A stretch of 64,000 nucleotides of DNA. Source: Sardina pilchardus. Lineage: Eukaryota > Chordata > Actinopteri > Clupeiformes > Clupeidae. The stretch is from the NCBI RefSeq assembly GCF_963854185.1, contig NC_084999.1, forward strand, positions 35,306,718 through 35,370,717. Direction: 5' to 3'. This document shows positions 11,875-23,745 of the stretch, one piece after another (position 1 is the stretch's first letter; every line of letters begins with the position of its first letter). The position numbers and the translations under genes are program-made. The notes below the pieces were generated by a model, which was not told where the DNA came from, ran no database searches, and was given only the letters and a program-made list of their open reading frames with translations.

Positions 11875-12104
11875 CATTAAAGAGTGAAGGAGTCAACGAA
11901 GTTTTATTTGACACTCGATGTAAAAAAAAAAAAATGCAATGAAATTAGTGTTTGGTTTCAGCCAAGGGGTGGGGGGCGGAAGGGCTAAAAGTGCCTAAGT
12001 TGCTATATGACCCACCCCACCTCACTTAAGCGCTATCTGCATCACTCTATCACTATCACTATCTTATTATCCTGCATCACTCTATCCTACCATCACTATA
12101 GTAA

Positions 12105-12160
12105 GTAATGTTTCTTTGTATAGCACATTTTAGCGTGCACAAGTACAACCCAAAGCGCTT
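12105..12160 (-). mobile_element. L2/CR1-type LINE 3' tail fragment
   Basis: Read on the minus strand the segment begins AAGCGCTTTGGGTTGTACT and ends GCTATACAAAGAAA, the usual 3' tail style of fish L2/CR1-like LINEs. Only the tail is present. The family assignment is from general resemblance. Confidence 0.45.
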
Positions 12161-12230
12161 ATCTATCACTATTACTATCACTAACACTATCTTATATGGA
12201 CATCCTGTAGCCTACCCTAGCTACTGTTTT

Positions 12231-12400
12231 GACTTTTACTGCGTGAGGGTTAGTCCCTTGAGTTGTGGAACTGCCTAAGGTTTCTTCCTATCAGGAACCT
12301 TTTTCCTTGCCCCTGGTGCTCTTGGGTGCTCCTTGCTGTAAGGCGCATTGAGACATTGCTTTTGTTATGCACGCTGTTCAATTAAAATTGAATTGAATTT
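12231..12400 (+). mobile_element. L2-clade LINE 3' UTR fragment
   Basis: Contains the landmarks GGTTTCTTCCTATCAGG, TTTTTCCTTGCC, TTGCTGTAAGGCGCATTGAGA and the ending AATTGAATTGAATTT, in the order found at the 3' end of teleost L2 (Maui-like) LINEs. No reverse transcriptase remains; it is a 5'-truncated copy. Confidence 0.65.
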
Positions 12401-12560
12401 AATCATTACATTATTAAAGACACAAAATGTTATGCTGTTTTAGGACAATCTACAAGCCTAGTCACTTATGGCTAAATGGATGATTATGGGGTGAATTAAC
12501 TGTCTTGGATTTTATTGTTTCTGCATTCTTTGAAAAATTTAACTTTATTCTGGTTTACAG

Positions 12561-13420
12561 CATCCTCAGTTGAGTCAAGCCACAAGTGGTAAGAAGAACA
12601 AGAGAAAGAACACAGCACTAAATGCGTTGACTGAGCTTCAAAATTAAGGTATTCAGATTGTGATGGTGCAATGTGTCATATCTTTAATTTCCTTCAGGAT
12701 CAATAAAGTATCTCTGTCTATTTATATATGTTCTACATGTAGTCATGATGTAACCTTTTAACCCTTGTCTACATCTTCTGTCTGTTGTAGGATCATCTCA
12801 GTTGAATGAAGCTGACGAAACATGGAATGAGGTGAGATTCACTAGATTTCTTTTATGTTCTACTTACAGTTGCGAGAAGACTATTATAGCCTGCAGAAAG
12901 AAAATGACTCACTCAAGAACAAAATAGCAACATTGAAATGTGATGACCAAGTTCAGGAAAGTTCAAACTGGCAACAATTTTCAGCATTAATTTGTATTTC
13001 TATGCAGCAGAAACCATCTTGAGCAGATCTAGGGCGTTGTGACCAAGCATACTACTGTGTATTTACAGTCTTAAAATCTTGAATACTAATTCTGAGAATT
13101 TCTGAAATGCTTTTGTAGGAAAATAAGTTTTTCACAACCATCACTCTTTTTTGTTGTTCATTTGTTTTCCATGTTGGCTAACTTGTTTTGCGTGTTGTCT
13201 TTGCCCAGTGCTGCCAGAGGTTTTGGAGTGGATGAAGGAATTTCTTCGTGCACCAAGATTATCAACAGCAAGGCCACACCTAGGCCAACCAACAGCAACA
13301 ACATCAAGGAGCGCGCCAGGGCAAGATCCACCAACAGCAACATCAAGGCCCGCGCCAGGGCAAGATCCACCAACAGCAACATCAAGGCCCGCGCCAGGGA
13401 AAGATCCACCAACTAACTGA
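12561..13420 (+). CDS. Candidate multi-exon gene remnant inside the TIR element
   Basis: Three exon-like segments connect in phase: 12561-12588 (HPQLSQATS, between TTTACAG and GTAAGA), 12791-12831 (SSQLNEADETWNE, between TTGTAG and GTGAGA), and from 12870 (LREDYYSLQKENDSLKNKIA, after CTTACAG), a strongly helical, coiled-coil-like stretch. A fourth open segment begins at 13209 after TTTGCCCAG (LPEVLEWMKEFLRAP), and runs into three 13-residue repeats (39 bp, PAPGQDPP) to the TGA at 13418-13420. The last junction needs a weak donor. Consistent phases and splice sites over three junctions suggest a real or recently decayed gene carried by the element. I do not recognise the family; a BEN-type adaptor is one thought, but no BEN domain is seen. 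Confidence 0.35.
13290..13412. repeat. 39-bp tandem repeat (three copies)
   Basis: AACAGCAACATCAAGG...CAAGATCCACC recurs three times with a 39-bp period; the first copy is 3 bp longer. Being a multiple of three, it keeps several frames open on both strands, which explains the overlapping ORFs here. Confidence 0.85.
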
Positions 13421-13599
13421 CATGAACATTGAAGCATTCATACGGCAGAAATTTAAATAATGCTGGCAAACGTCAAAATCAATAAATAATCTGTTCAATG
13501 AATTAATCATTCTTATTCTTTTGTATTTTAGTGCATAGAAATGGTAAGTGGTTGTAGGCTTAATTTAAATGCGGTGAATTACAACATTGTTTAAAATGA

Positions 13600-13810
13600 C
13601 AACTAGTAGTAATACGGTTTACTATCCACCAGGTAAAGTAAAACAATACACTACAGTACATTGTTGTATACTATAGTAATAATACCACAGTAAAAAGTAA
13701 AACTGCAATTTTCTGTAGTATAGTTTACTATAGTAAAATTACTATAGTAAAGTTCAAAAAACATATGGTATACTATGTATTTACTGTGATAAACTATGTA
13801 TTTTTTCATA
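13600..13810. repeat. Palindrome-rich ACTATAGTAA region
   Basis: TACTATAGTAA and variants (TTTACTATAGTAAAATTACTA, ACAGTAC) recur in direct and inverted form. Several short hairpins can form. It may be a small decayed MITE, but I found no convincing outer ends. Confidence 0.45.
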
Positions 13811-15620
13811 TGGGTGGCAACAGCCACCAGTCAAAATTCAGGTAAAATGTAAATGTGGCTTGTATATTGTCTATTTCAGACAACTAGATTTTGTGAATTC
13901 TATAGATATCTAAGGGCAAATGAGGACTGCACATGCAGATCCGCCCTAACGTGCTGGCGACGTCATGGCAACCTTTCTCAAGAAGGTTGCCGCAACGTCG
14001 CCAGTATGTCTTCTGGTTGCCGCAACGTGGCGGTTACGTGGAGGTTACCTACAGGCAACGTTGCCAATATACCTTGCGGCAACGTAACCGGGACTTTCAC
14101 CCGCACGTACCGGCAACGTCAGAACTTACGTGCCGGCAACGTATGTTTGGTCATGAAGTTACGTAACCGCCACGTAACCGCCACGTAACCGTGTTAGCTG
14201 GGTTCCATTGAAGGAATTACCATTGCATGTAAATGCAAAAAGGTTGCTGACTGTGTAAAACATTGTATTAGGCCTATAGTTAAAAAGACAACTAGGCTAC
14301 ACAGAAGAATAGATAAATAACAATAACCCAAACAATTCCACTGAAAAGTCACATTTAAAAAGTGATTTATGAAAATGCATCAAAATTGTGGATATAGGCT
14401 ATTATGGAAAATAAATCTTCATTTATTAGAATGTAAAAGACTGACATGAAGTTGCCAACTTCAAACGAGTTGCAAGAGCTGACACTTAGTAGCCTACAGT
14501 GAAACGACTGGTAGGATAGCTATAGCCTTCATATCTACACTAATGCAGGTTAAAAGTAGGCCATAGGCTATAGACTCAGACACCATTGGAATACAGAATA
14601 GGAATTGGAATACCTACAATCTCAAATAACGCCAATCAACGATGATTCAGCAACAGGTAGGATATCTAGCAAATGTAACGTTAGCTTACAGTAGGATATG
14701 TTATGTAGGCTATATTACAGGATGAGCTAGTATGTTCTTCGAAGTGTCTCCAGGTGTGTGATTGTCCTAATAGGAATGTACAATAAGCTGTTAACAAAGG
14801 TTTTTAATTTGTGAATGATACCGAAAGCTTTAAATGATTGCCTGGCTGGCAAGTCCCCAAGCTGAAACGACTAGCAGCTAGCTTGCTAACAAACAAACGT
14901 GAAATGATAGCAATGCAGTTTGTGCTAGAAACGACTGTGAGTAGGCTTGAACCTAAATGTCTATCAGGTTGGACTTCACTTAAAACGCTGGGTGAAGACA
15001 AATAAGTGTCTCTGGTGAAGATCGGTGTCGTGTAGGCTGCTCTGTGAGATGGCTAAAAGCCCTTGTGTAAGCCCTGTTGGCCTTGCAGCCTACCCGACGT
15101 TAAACCTAGCCTGGAGCAAGTTTGGTTGCCGTTAGCTACATACAGTGTTACATTTACGTTGACGTTAGGTTAGATTGTCTTTAGCTGTTGATAACGTTAC
15201 CGAGAGCAAACCGGTTACTGTAATGATATAAACAAATCTAAGGAGTAGCAGCTAGCCTAACAGGAGACAAGACGATAACGTCCTGGGTTACAGCAGTACA
15301 GCTTAATGAGTAGACATAACATTCAGGTTCAGCAGCCTGGTTTATTAGCGCAGTGGTGGATCCTTGATTACGAACAGCTGAGCACTGACGTAACAGAGGC
15401 TTCGTTGCCGCCAAAGCTTCTCAATGTTAACTCTATGAGAGTTTTTAATTCTTTTATCGTAAATATCTTAAAAAGTATAAAGTTCACAACTGTGAAAAAT
15501 ACATTCGTCAAATCTCCGTTACAAGACCTTTGTATGAGTGCTTGAATGACGTCAAACGGTTAAGTGGTTTTAGCGTCAAAAACCGTTGATTTTGGTCGGA
15601 AGAAGAATAACCCCCATAAT

Positions 15621-17179
15621 AACTAGAAAATGTAATTCCATGGAAGGAATTACCATTGCATGTAAATGCAAACAGGTTGCTGTGTAAGCATTGTATTAAT
15701 TAAAAAGACAATAGATGACACTAAAGGACTGAAATTAAGTTGCCAAGTTCAAACAAGAGTTGCAAGCGCTGACACTTTGTTTAGTAGCCTACTGAAGTTC
15801 ACCTATGTGCAGTTTCAATGTTCAAGTTAAATAGGCTATGCACCAAAGTGTTCCACCAAACACTATTGAATTTGTCGTAAGAAATAGTAAAGATTGAATC
15901 AATCTCATCAAGATTAGGCTACTGAGCCAAATTGTTAGACTGGTCACTTTACTGGGAGATTAAGGAAATATCAACAACGTTAACGTTAGTGAGAGTGTTA
16001 AATTGTAGGCTGCGTGTAGCCTACAAAACCGCTAGAGCTGGAATTTTGATTTGCGACGAGAATTAGGCTAAACGTTATTTTGAGCTATTAAAACATTATT
16101 GTTGTAGATGGATGCCAGAAAATGCTGATTCGGCTACGGTTTGTAAGGGTAAAGCCTAAGCCTACAAAGTGTTTCTGGAACTTTTAATTTAGTCAGACCT
16201 GCTGTGTGATAGAACTTGAAGAATATGGCAAGCTTTACATTAGCTCATATCCAGACGAATGCATGACGGAAATAAGTGGACCTACTGTGGATAACTTGAC
16301 CATAAGGTAAGAATTCGTTGTCCTTACGTTTAGCTATGTTCGTTATAGAGATAGCCTAAGTGGCTGTGATCATAAAAGCTTGACAGACGCCCGTGAGACT
16401 TTGTTGGTATCGCTGGAGAATTGGCAAGATTGCATTTTGAGCTACAAATTACAATCAACGTTAACTGGCTGCAAGCTTTGTGGATTTAAAGATTGACATG
16501 AGGCGCGGCACGGTAGTCTACCCCAACAGGGTATTACGAACCGTAAACTAGAGGGGAGTGTGGACTTGCGCGGTCCATCGTGTAGGTTTAGTCTATGTGT
16601 GACAGATAGTTTACATTTCCAATGGTTGCAATGCCACCTAGACGTTCAGGTTTCACGGCAGTGGTGGACTGTATTTCAGCGTCAGATTGCTTCTAGTGTT
16701 AATGTTTTCACAGATGTAAGCTATTAGAAATGAGCTTGTAGCCTTCTGTAGAAACGACAGAAGAATGCTTAAACGTGCAACTGGCGTACTGATTGTCGTT
16801 AGCTAAATACAGTAGGCTATAACGTTACCCAGAGCTAACCGGTTAGCCTAGGACAAGCCGATAACATTCAGGTTTAGCGCAGCTGTGATATTAGGCATAG
16901 GCTACTTCAACGTTAAGAGTCACCAGATCCTTGATTACTGACAGCTGAGCACTGACGTAACAATGAATCTTTGCCGCCAACGCGTCTCAACGTTAACTCT
17001 ATGGGAATTTTAAAATCTTTTATCGTAAATATCTCTACAAGTATAAAGTTCAAAAAAGTGAAAAATATATTGGACTAATCTCCGTTACAAGAACTTTGTA
17101 GGAGTGTTTGAATGACGTCAAACGGTTCAGTGGTTTTAGTGTTATTATTGGTCGGAAGAAGAATAATTATCCCGATAAT
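15621..17179 (-). mobile_element. Helentron A-subfamily unit 3 (junction with B array)
   Basis: Starts with AACTAGAAAATGTAATTCC like A1/A2, but its middle (about 15800-16850) shares little with them, so it is a different internal-deletion form. It ends in TTGGTCGGAAGAAGAATAA and, after a few bases, abuts the first B-type AACTAGAAATGCAATTCC at 17180. No gene is seen in it. Confidence 0.75.
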
Positions 17180-18432
17180 AACTAGAAATGCAATTCCAAG
17201 GAATTACCAGTGCATGAAAATGCAAAAATAGATAGATAATGTAGATATGGTTACTAAGGTGTAGCTAGGGTAAACATGGTGGTTGCATAGTTTACAGAGA
17301 GTTGATAGTGTGAAGGTAGACAGTTTAAAGATGAAACATTCCAGTTCTAACTTAACTAATGATTTCTATTCATGTTAAAATGTTAACTATGGTAACAATG
17401 ATAACCAGGTTGATTGGTTAACTTAGCTTTCATGCAGTAATGGTAAAAATGTTAACTATGCTAACTATGCTCACAGTGTTAACCAGGTTGATTAGCTAAC
17501 TTAGCTAATGATTTCTAGCAGTTATGCTAAAAATGCTAACTATGCTAGCAATGCTAACTATGGTAACAATGCTAACTTAAACTAACAATGCTAACCAGGT
17601 TGATTAGCTAACTTAACTGATGATTTCTAGCAATAATGTTAAAAATGCTAACTATGCTAACGATGCTAAAATTGCTAACAATGCTAACCAGGTTGATTAG
17701 CTAACTTAGTTAGATGTTTTTTTGCAGTTATGCTAAACATGCTAACTATGCTAACAATGTTAACTATGCTAACCATGCTAACTAGCTAACTTGCTAGTGA
17801 GGACTTTTATTTTGAAACATTTATTGCTAGGGTATCCATGGTGGCCACTATCAGGAAACAAGAAGTTACTGCAGTATAATCATGTTGGTTGCTATGGAAA
17901 CGGTCATAAACACTTAATTTTAATGGTTGCTATGTTGGTTGCTAGGTACATGGAGGTTTCATGTAGTTGACTGGAGGCATAGTGGATGATAACTGACCGT
18001 TGGAATGGTTGAACAGTTCAATAGTTGAGTAGTTTCAATGGTTAAATGATTTAATAGTGTATTATTGCAGTGAGGACTTTTATTTTGAAACAGTTGTGGA
18101 CAGAGGAAACAGTTAACAGGATATGTAGTCTTCTAAGAGACTGTATGCTTAAAGCCTGAGAAACTGACAGTTGGTGCCCAGGTGGCCGGCCACCTGGCGT
18201 AAGATTCTAATTGCTGCCGTGATGTCATAATGAGCAATGTTAAGTCTATGGGGAAATAGCTGAATGTTAAATCTATGGGGAAATCGTTTTTTAATTCATA
18301 GTTTAAAAAGTATAAAAGTTACAAAGTTGAAAAATACAAAGCCCACATCGCGTAAGTAAGACCTACGTGACAAAATTTGAATGGAGTTTCTACGTTAAGC
18401 GGTTGAAGCTGAATTGCGTGCGTTAGAAGAAG
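17180..18432 (-). mobile_element. Helentron B unit 1 (short form, 1.25 kb)
   Basis: Carries the B terminus, the GCTAAC minisatellite block (about 17370-17790, the longest in the left array) and the right end, but goes from the GTGGACAGAGGAAACAG landmark straight to the GGTGCCCAGGTGGC landmark. It therefore lacks the foldback hairpin and the 280-bp internal repeats of the long units. Confidence 0.88.
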
Positions 18433-19273
18433 AACTAGAAATGCAATTCCAAGGAATTACCAGTGCATGAAAATGCAAAAATAGATAGATAATGTAGATA
18501 TGGTTACTAAGGTGTAGCTAGGGTAAACATGGTGGTTGCATAGTTTACAGAGAGTTGATAGTGTGAAGGTAGACAGTTTAAAGATTAAACATTCCAGTTC
18601 TAACTTAACTAATGATTTCTATTCATGTTAAAATGTTGATTAGCTAACTTAGCTAATGATTTCTAGCAGTTACGCTAAAAATGCTAATTATGTTAGCAAT
18701 GCTAACTTTACTTACAATGCTAACCAGGTTGATTAGCTAACTTAACCGATGATTTCTAGCAGTAATGCTAAAAATGCTAACTATGCTAACAATGCTAAAT
18801 TTGCTAACAATGCTAACCAGGTTGATTAGCTAACTTAGTTGATGATTTTTTGCAGTTATGCTAAAAATGCTAACTTCGTAACCATGCTAACTAGCTAACT
18901 TGCTAGTGAGGACTTTTATTTTGAAACATTTGTTGCTAGGGTATCCATGGTGGCCACTATCAGGAAACAAGAAGTTACTGCAGTAAAATTATGTTGGTTG
19001 CTATGGAAACAGTCATAAACACTTCATTTTAATGGTTGCTATGTTGGTTGCTAGGTACATGGAGGTTTCATGTAGTTGACTGGAGGCATAGTGGATGATA
19101 ACTGACAGTTGGAATGGTTGAACAGTTCAATAGTTGAGTAGTTTCAATGGTTAAATGATTTAATAGTGTATTATTGCAGTGAGGACCTTTATTTTGAAAC
19201 AGTTGTGGACAGGAAGTAGTGAAACAGGATCTGTAGTCTTAATGAGATTGTATGCTTAAAGCCTGAGACAGAA

Positions 19274-19435
19274 GGTGCCTCTCATAGCGTTTACGCGTCC
19301 TCTCTCGCTCCTCACTGATCTACATAAAGAATGATGGAGCGGCAACAATGGGATAGTCTAGCCCTTCTTCTATCTTTCTTTATGTAGATCATTGAGGAGC
19401 GAGGGAGGACATATAAACGCTGCTTGAGAGGGACC
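19274..19435. repeat. Foldback hairpin inside long B units
   Basis: The arm from AGCGTTTACGCGTCC to ACATAAAGAA pairs with TTCTTTATGTAG through GGACATATAAACGCT at 41 of 46 positions, with about 40 bp between. Outer GGTGCCTCTCA / TGAGAGGGACC extend the pairing. Equivalent hairpins occur in the other long units, for example near 22445-22605, 24500-24690, 28220-28390, 30245-30415 and 46060-46230. It may be a tiny MITE captured by the ancestor of the units, or a structural RNA part. Confidence 0.8.
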
Positions 19436-19461
19436 CACAGTAAATACTTTAAAAGTTGTAT

Positions 19462-20130
19462 GTAGATAGTCTAATTAATGTTGATAGACAGAATGTTTAA
19501 TGGATGTTGATAGGCAGATTGTTTAATAGATATTGATTGACAGTTTAATGGGTGGATGAGTGAATGGTCTGAAGAAGATGAATGGATAGAAGGTTGGATG
19601 GAATGTGCCTTATATTCTTGTTAAGAGAGACACTGATACAGCTCTCTGAGAGTAATTGACACAGGTGTAATCAATTTAACTGGCTAGTCTTAAGAGAGCC
19701 AGAGTAGGCTACTCTTAAAGCCTGAGACAGAGTAAATAATTTAAAAGTTGAATGTAGATAGTCTAATTAATGTTGATAGACAGAGAGTTTAATGGATGTT
19801 GATAGACAGATTGTTTAATAGATGTTGATAGACAGTTTAATGGGTGGATGAGTGAATGGTCTGAAGAAGATGAATGGATAGAATGTTAGATGGAATGTGC
19901 CTTATATTCTTGTAGAATGGAGAGACACAGCTCTCTACTGAGAGTAGTGGATACAGATACAGGTGTAATCAATTTAACTGGCTAGTCTTAAGAGAGCCAG
20001 CCTGAGACAGAGTAGATTGTTTAAAAGTTCAATGTAGAGCGTCTAATTGATGTTGTTGATAGGCAGACTGTTTAGAATGGGTGGATGAGTGAATGGTTTG
20101 AAGAAGATGAATGGATATAAAGTTGGATGG
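19462..20130. repeat. Internal direct repeats, about 280-292 bp
   Basis: GTAGATAGTCTAATT (19462, 19754) and its variant GTAGAGCGTCTAATT (20034) each open a block containing GGGTGGATGAGTGAATGG and GAAGATGAATGGATA. The first two blocks are closest; the third has diverged and is cut short. The same three-block layout appears in the other long units, so it predates array expansion. Confidence 0.85.
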
Positions 20131-20471
20131 AATTAGGAGGACTTATTTTGATACTGTTGTGCGCAGAGGATACAGGGGAACAGAATATGTAGTCTTCAGA
20201 GAGGAGCCTGAGAGAAACTGACAGTTGGTGCCCAGGTGGCTGACCAGCTGGGGTAACATTCTAATTGCTGCCGTGATGTCATAATGAGCAATGTTAAGTC
20301 TATGGGGAAAATGGTGATAGTTTTTAACTAATAGTTTAAAAAGTATAAAAGTTACAAAGTTGAAAAATACAAAGCACATATGGCATAAGCAAGACCTACG
20401 CAACAAAGTTTGATTGAAGTTTCTACGTTAAACGGTTGAAGCTGAATTGCGAGCGTTAGAAGAAGAAGTTT

Positions 20472-21591
20472 AACTAGAAATGCAATTCCAAGGAATTACC
20501 AGTGCATGAAAATGAAAAAAATTATATAGATGATGTAGATATGGCTACTAAGGTGTAACTAGGGTAAAGATGGTGATTGCATAGTTTAAAGAGAGTTGAT
20601 GTGTGAAGGTAGACAGTTTAAAGCTTAAACATTCCAGTTGTAACTTAACTAATGATTTCTAAAAGGTATGTTAAAATGTTAGCTATGTTAACAATGATAA
20701 CCAGGTTGATTGGTTTACTTAGCTAATGATTTCTAACAGTTATGGTAAAAATGCTAACAATGCTAACTATGTTAACAATGCTAACCAGATTGATCAGCTA
20801 ACTTAACTAATGATTTCTAACAGAAATGTTCAAAATGTTAACTATGCTAACAATGCTAACTATGCTAACAATGCTAACCAGGTTGATTAGCTAACTTAGC
20901 TAATCATTTTTAGCAGTTATGCTAAAAATGTTAACTATGCTAACCATGCTAACTAGCTAACTTGCTACTGAGGACTTTTATTTTGAAACATTTGTTAATA
21001 GGGTATCCATGGCTGCCACTATCAGGAATAAAGAAGTTACTGTAGTAAAATCATGTTGGTTGCTATGGAAACGGTCATAAACGCTTAATTTTAATGGTTG
21101 CTATGTTGGTTGCTAGGTACATGGAGGTCTCATGTAGTTGACTGGAGGCATAGTTGATGATAACTGACAGTGGGAATGGTTGAACAGTTAAATAGATTAG
21201 TAGTTTCAATGGTTAAATGATTTAATAGTGTATTATTGCAGTGAGGGCTTTTATTTTGAAACAGTTGTGGACAGAGGAAACAGTTTAACAGGTATATGTA
21301 GTCTTCACAGAGAATGTATGCTTAAAGCCTGAGAGAGAGAGAGAGCTGCTGCAGCTGGCCTGGCCACCTGGCAGAAGATTCTAATTTCCCTATTATGATG
21401 TCATAATCACAATGTTAAGTCTATGGGGAAATTTTAATAGTTGTAAATTTATAGTTTAAAAAGTATAAAAGTTACAAAGTTGAAAAATAAATAGCACGGG
21501 TGTCCTAAGCAAGACCTACGTTACAAAGTTTGAATGAAGTTTCTACGTTAAACGGTTGAAGCTGCATTAAATGCGTTAGAAGAAGAAGAAT
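20472..21591 (-). mobile_element. Helentron B unit 3 (short form, 1.12 kb)
   Basis: Shortest unit. It lacks the hairpin and the 280-bp repeats and has GAGAGAGAGAGAGCTGCTGCA before the right end, a variant shared with unit 6, unit 9 and the 5' part of the first autonomous copy. Confidence 0.88.
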
Positions 21592-23745
21592 AACTAGAAA
21601 TGCAATTCCAAGGAATTACCAGTGCATGAAAATGCAAAAATAGATAGATAATGTAGATATGGTTACTAAGGTGTAGCTAGGGTAAACATGGTGGTTGCAT
21701 AGTTTACAGAGAGTTGATAGTGTGAAGGTAGACAGTTTAAAGATTAAACGTTCCAGTTCTAACTTAACTAATGATTTCTATTCATGTTAAAATGTTGATT
21801 AGCTAACTTAGCTAATGATTTCTAGCAGTTACGCTAAAAATGCTTATTATGCTAGCAATGCTAACTTTACTAACAATGCTAACCAGGTTGATTAGCTAAC
21901 TGAACCGATGATTTCTAGCAGTAATGCTAAAAATGCTAACTATGCTAACAATGCTAAATTTGCTAACAATGCTAACCAGGTTGATTAGCTAACTTAGTTG
22001 ATGATTTTTTGCAGTCATGCTAAAAATGCTAACTATGCTAACAATGCTAACTATGCTAACCATGCTAACTTGCTAGTAAGGACTTTTATTTTGAAACATT
22101 TGTTGCTAGGGTATCCATGGTGGCCACTATCAGGAAGCAAGAAGTTACTGCAGTATAATCATGTTGGTTGCTATGGAAACGGTCATAAACACTTAATTTT
22201 AATGGTTGCTATGTTGGTTGCTAGGTACATGGAGGTTTCATGTAGTTGACTGGAGGCATAGTGGATGATAACTGACAGTTGGAATGGTTGAACAGTTCAA
22301 TAGTTGAGTAGTTTCAATGGTTAAATGATTTAATAGTGTATTATTGCAGTGAGGACCTTTATTTTGAAACAGTTGTGGACAGAGGAAGTAGTGAAACAGG
22401 ATCTGTAGTCTTAATGAGATTGTATGCTTAAAGCCTGAGACAGAAGGTGCCTCTCATAGCGTTTACGCGTCCTCTCTCGCTCCTTACTGATCTACATAAA
22501 GAATGATGGAGCGGCAACAATGGGATAGTTTAGCCCTTCTTCTATCTTTCTTTATGTAGATCATTGAGGAGCGAGGGAGGACATATAAACGGTGCTTGAG
22601 AGGGACCCACAGTAAATACTTTAAAAGTTTTATGTAGATAGTCTAATTAATGTTGATAGACAGAATGTTTAATGGATGTTGATAGGCAGATTGTTTAATA
22701 GATATTGATTGGCAGTTTAATGGGTGGATGAGTGAATGGTCTGAAGAAGATGAATGGATAGAAGGTTGGATGGAATGTGCCTTACATTCTTGTTAAGAGA
22801 GACACTGATACAGCTCTCTGAGAGTAGTTGACACAGGTGTAATCAATTTAACTGGCTAGTCTTAAGAGAGCCAGAGTACTCTTAAAGCCTGAGACAGAGT
22901 AAATAATTAAAAAGTTGAAAGTAGATAGTCTAATTAATGTTGATAGACAGAGAGTTTAATGGATGTTGATAGACAGATTGTTTAATAGATGTTGATAGAC
23001 AGTTTAATGGGTGGATGAGTGAATGGTCTGAAGAAGATGAATGGATAGAATGTTGGATGGAATGTGCCTTATATTCTTGTAGAATGGAGAGACACAGCTC
23101 TCTACTGAGAGTAGTGGATACAGATACAGGTGTAATCAATTTAACTGGCTAGTCTCAAGAGAGCCAGCCTGAGACAGAGTAGATTGTTTAAAAGTTCAAT
23201 GTAGAGCGTCTAATTGATGTTGTTGATAGGCAGACTGTTTAGAATGGGTGGATGAGTGAATGGTTTGAAGAAGATGAATAGATATAAAGATGGATGGAAT
23301 TAGGAGGACTTATTTTGATACTGTTGTGCGCAGAGGATACAGGGGAACAGAATATGTAGTCTTCAGAGAGGAGCCTGAGAGAAACTGACAGTTGGTGCCC
23401 AGGTGGCCGGCCACCTGGCATAAGATTCTAATTGCTGCCGTGATGTCATAATGAGCAATGTTAAGTCTATGGGGGAAATGGTAATAGTTTTTAACTAATA
23501 GTTTAAAAAGTATAAAAGTTACAAAGTTGAAAAATACAAAGCACACATCGCGTAAGTAAGACCTACGCAACATAGTTTGAATGGAGTTTCTACGTTAAGC
23601 GGTTGAAGCTGAATTGCGTGCGTTAGAAGAAGAATAATAAGAAGTTGAAGCCTAGGAAGAACAGTACAGTGCATTTTCATGCACTGTAATAAGAAGAAGA
23701 AGCCTAGGAAGAACAGTACAGTGCATTTTCATGCACTGTAATAAT
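21592..23745 (-). mobile_element. Helentron B unit 4 (long, double hairpin cap)
   Basis: Long form, 2.15 kb. After the GTTAGAAGAAGAA tail it carries two extra cap blocks (CCTAGGAAGAACAG plus hairpin) at 23651-23745 before the next unit. Confidence 0.9.
23651..23745 (-). repeat. Duplicated Helentron 5' hairpin cap
   Basis: Two copies of CCTAGGAAGAACAG followed by TACAGTGCAT-TTTC-ATGCACTGTA, a perfect 10-bp stem with a 4-base loop (23665-23688 and 23717-23740). The inner TGCATTTTCATGCACTG is the inverse of the subterminal CAGTGCATGAAAATGCA at the opposite end of every B unit, i.e. the asymmetric terminal inverted repeat. Confidence 0.88.

Larger units (their letters stand above)
18433..20471 (-). 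mobile_element. Helentron B unit 2 (long form, 2.04 kb)
   Basis: Reference long unit: terminus, GCTAAC minisatellite, foldback hairpin (19274-19435), three internal repeats beginning at 19462, 19754 and 20034, then the right end with TCTATGGGGAAA and AAACGGTTGAAGCTGAATTG. It ends AGAAGAAGTTT before the next AACTAG. Confidence 0.9.

Noticed and set aside
22930..23139. A 69-aa minus-strand ORF (MITPVSVSTTLSREL...) repeated in most long units
   Set aside because: It recurs only because the units are repeats. It lies across the 280-bp internal repeats, shows low-complexity Ser/His runs, and is interrupted or shortened in several units. No start context, domain or codon bias supports coding.
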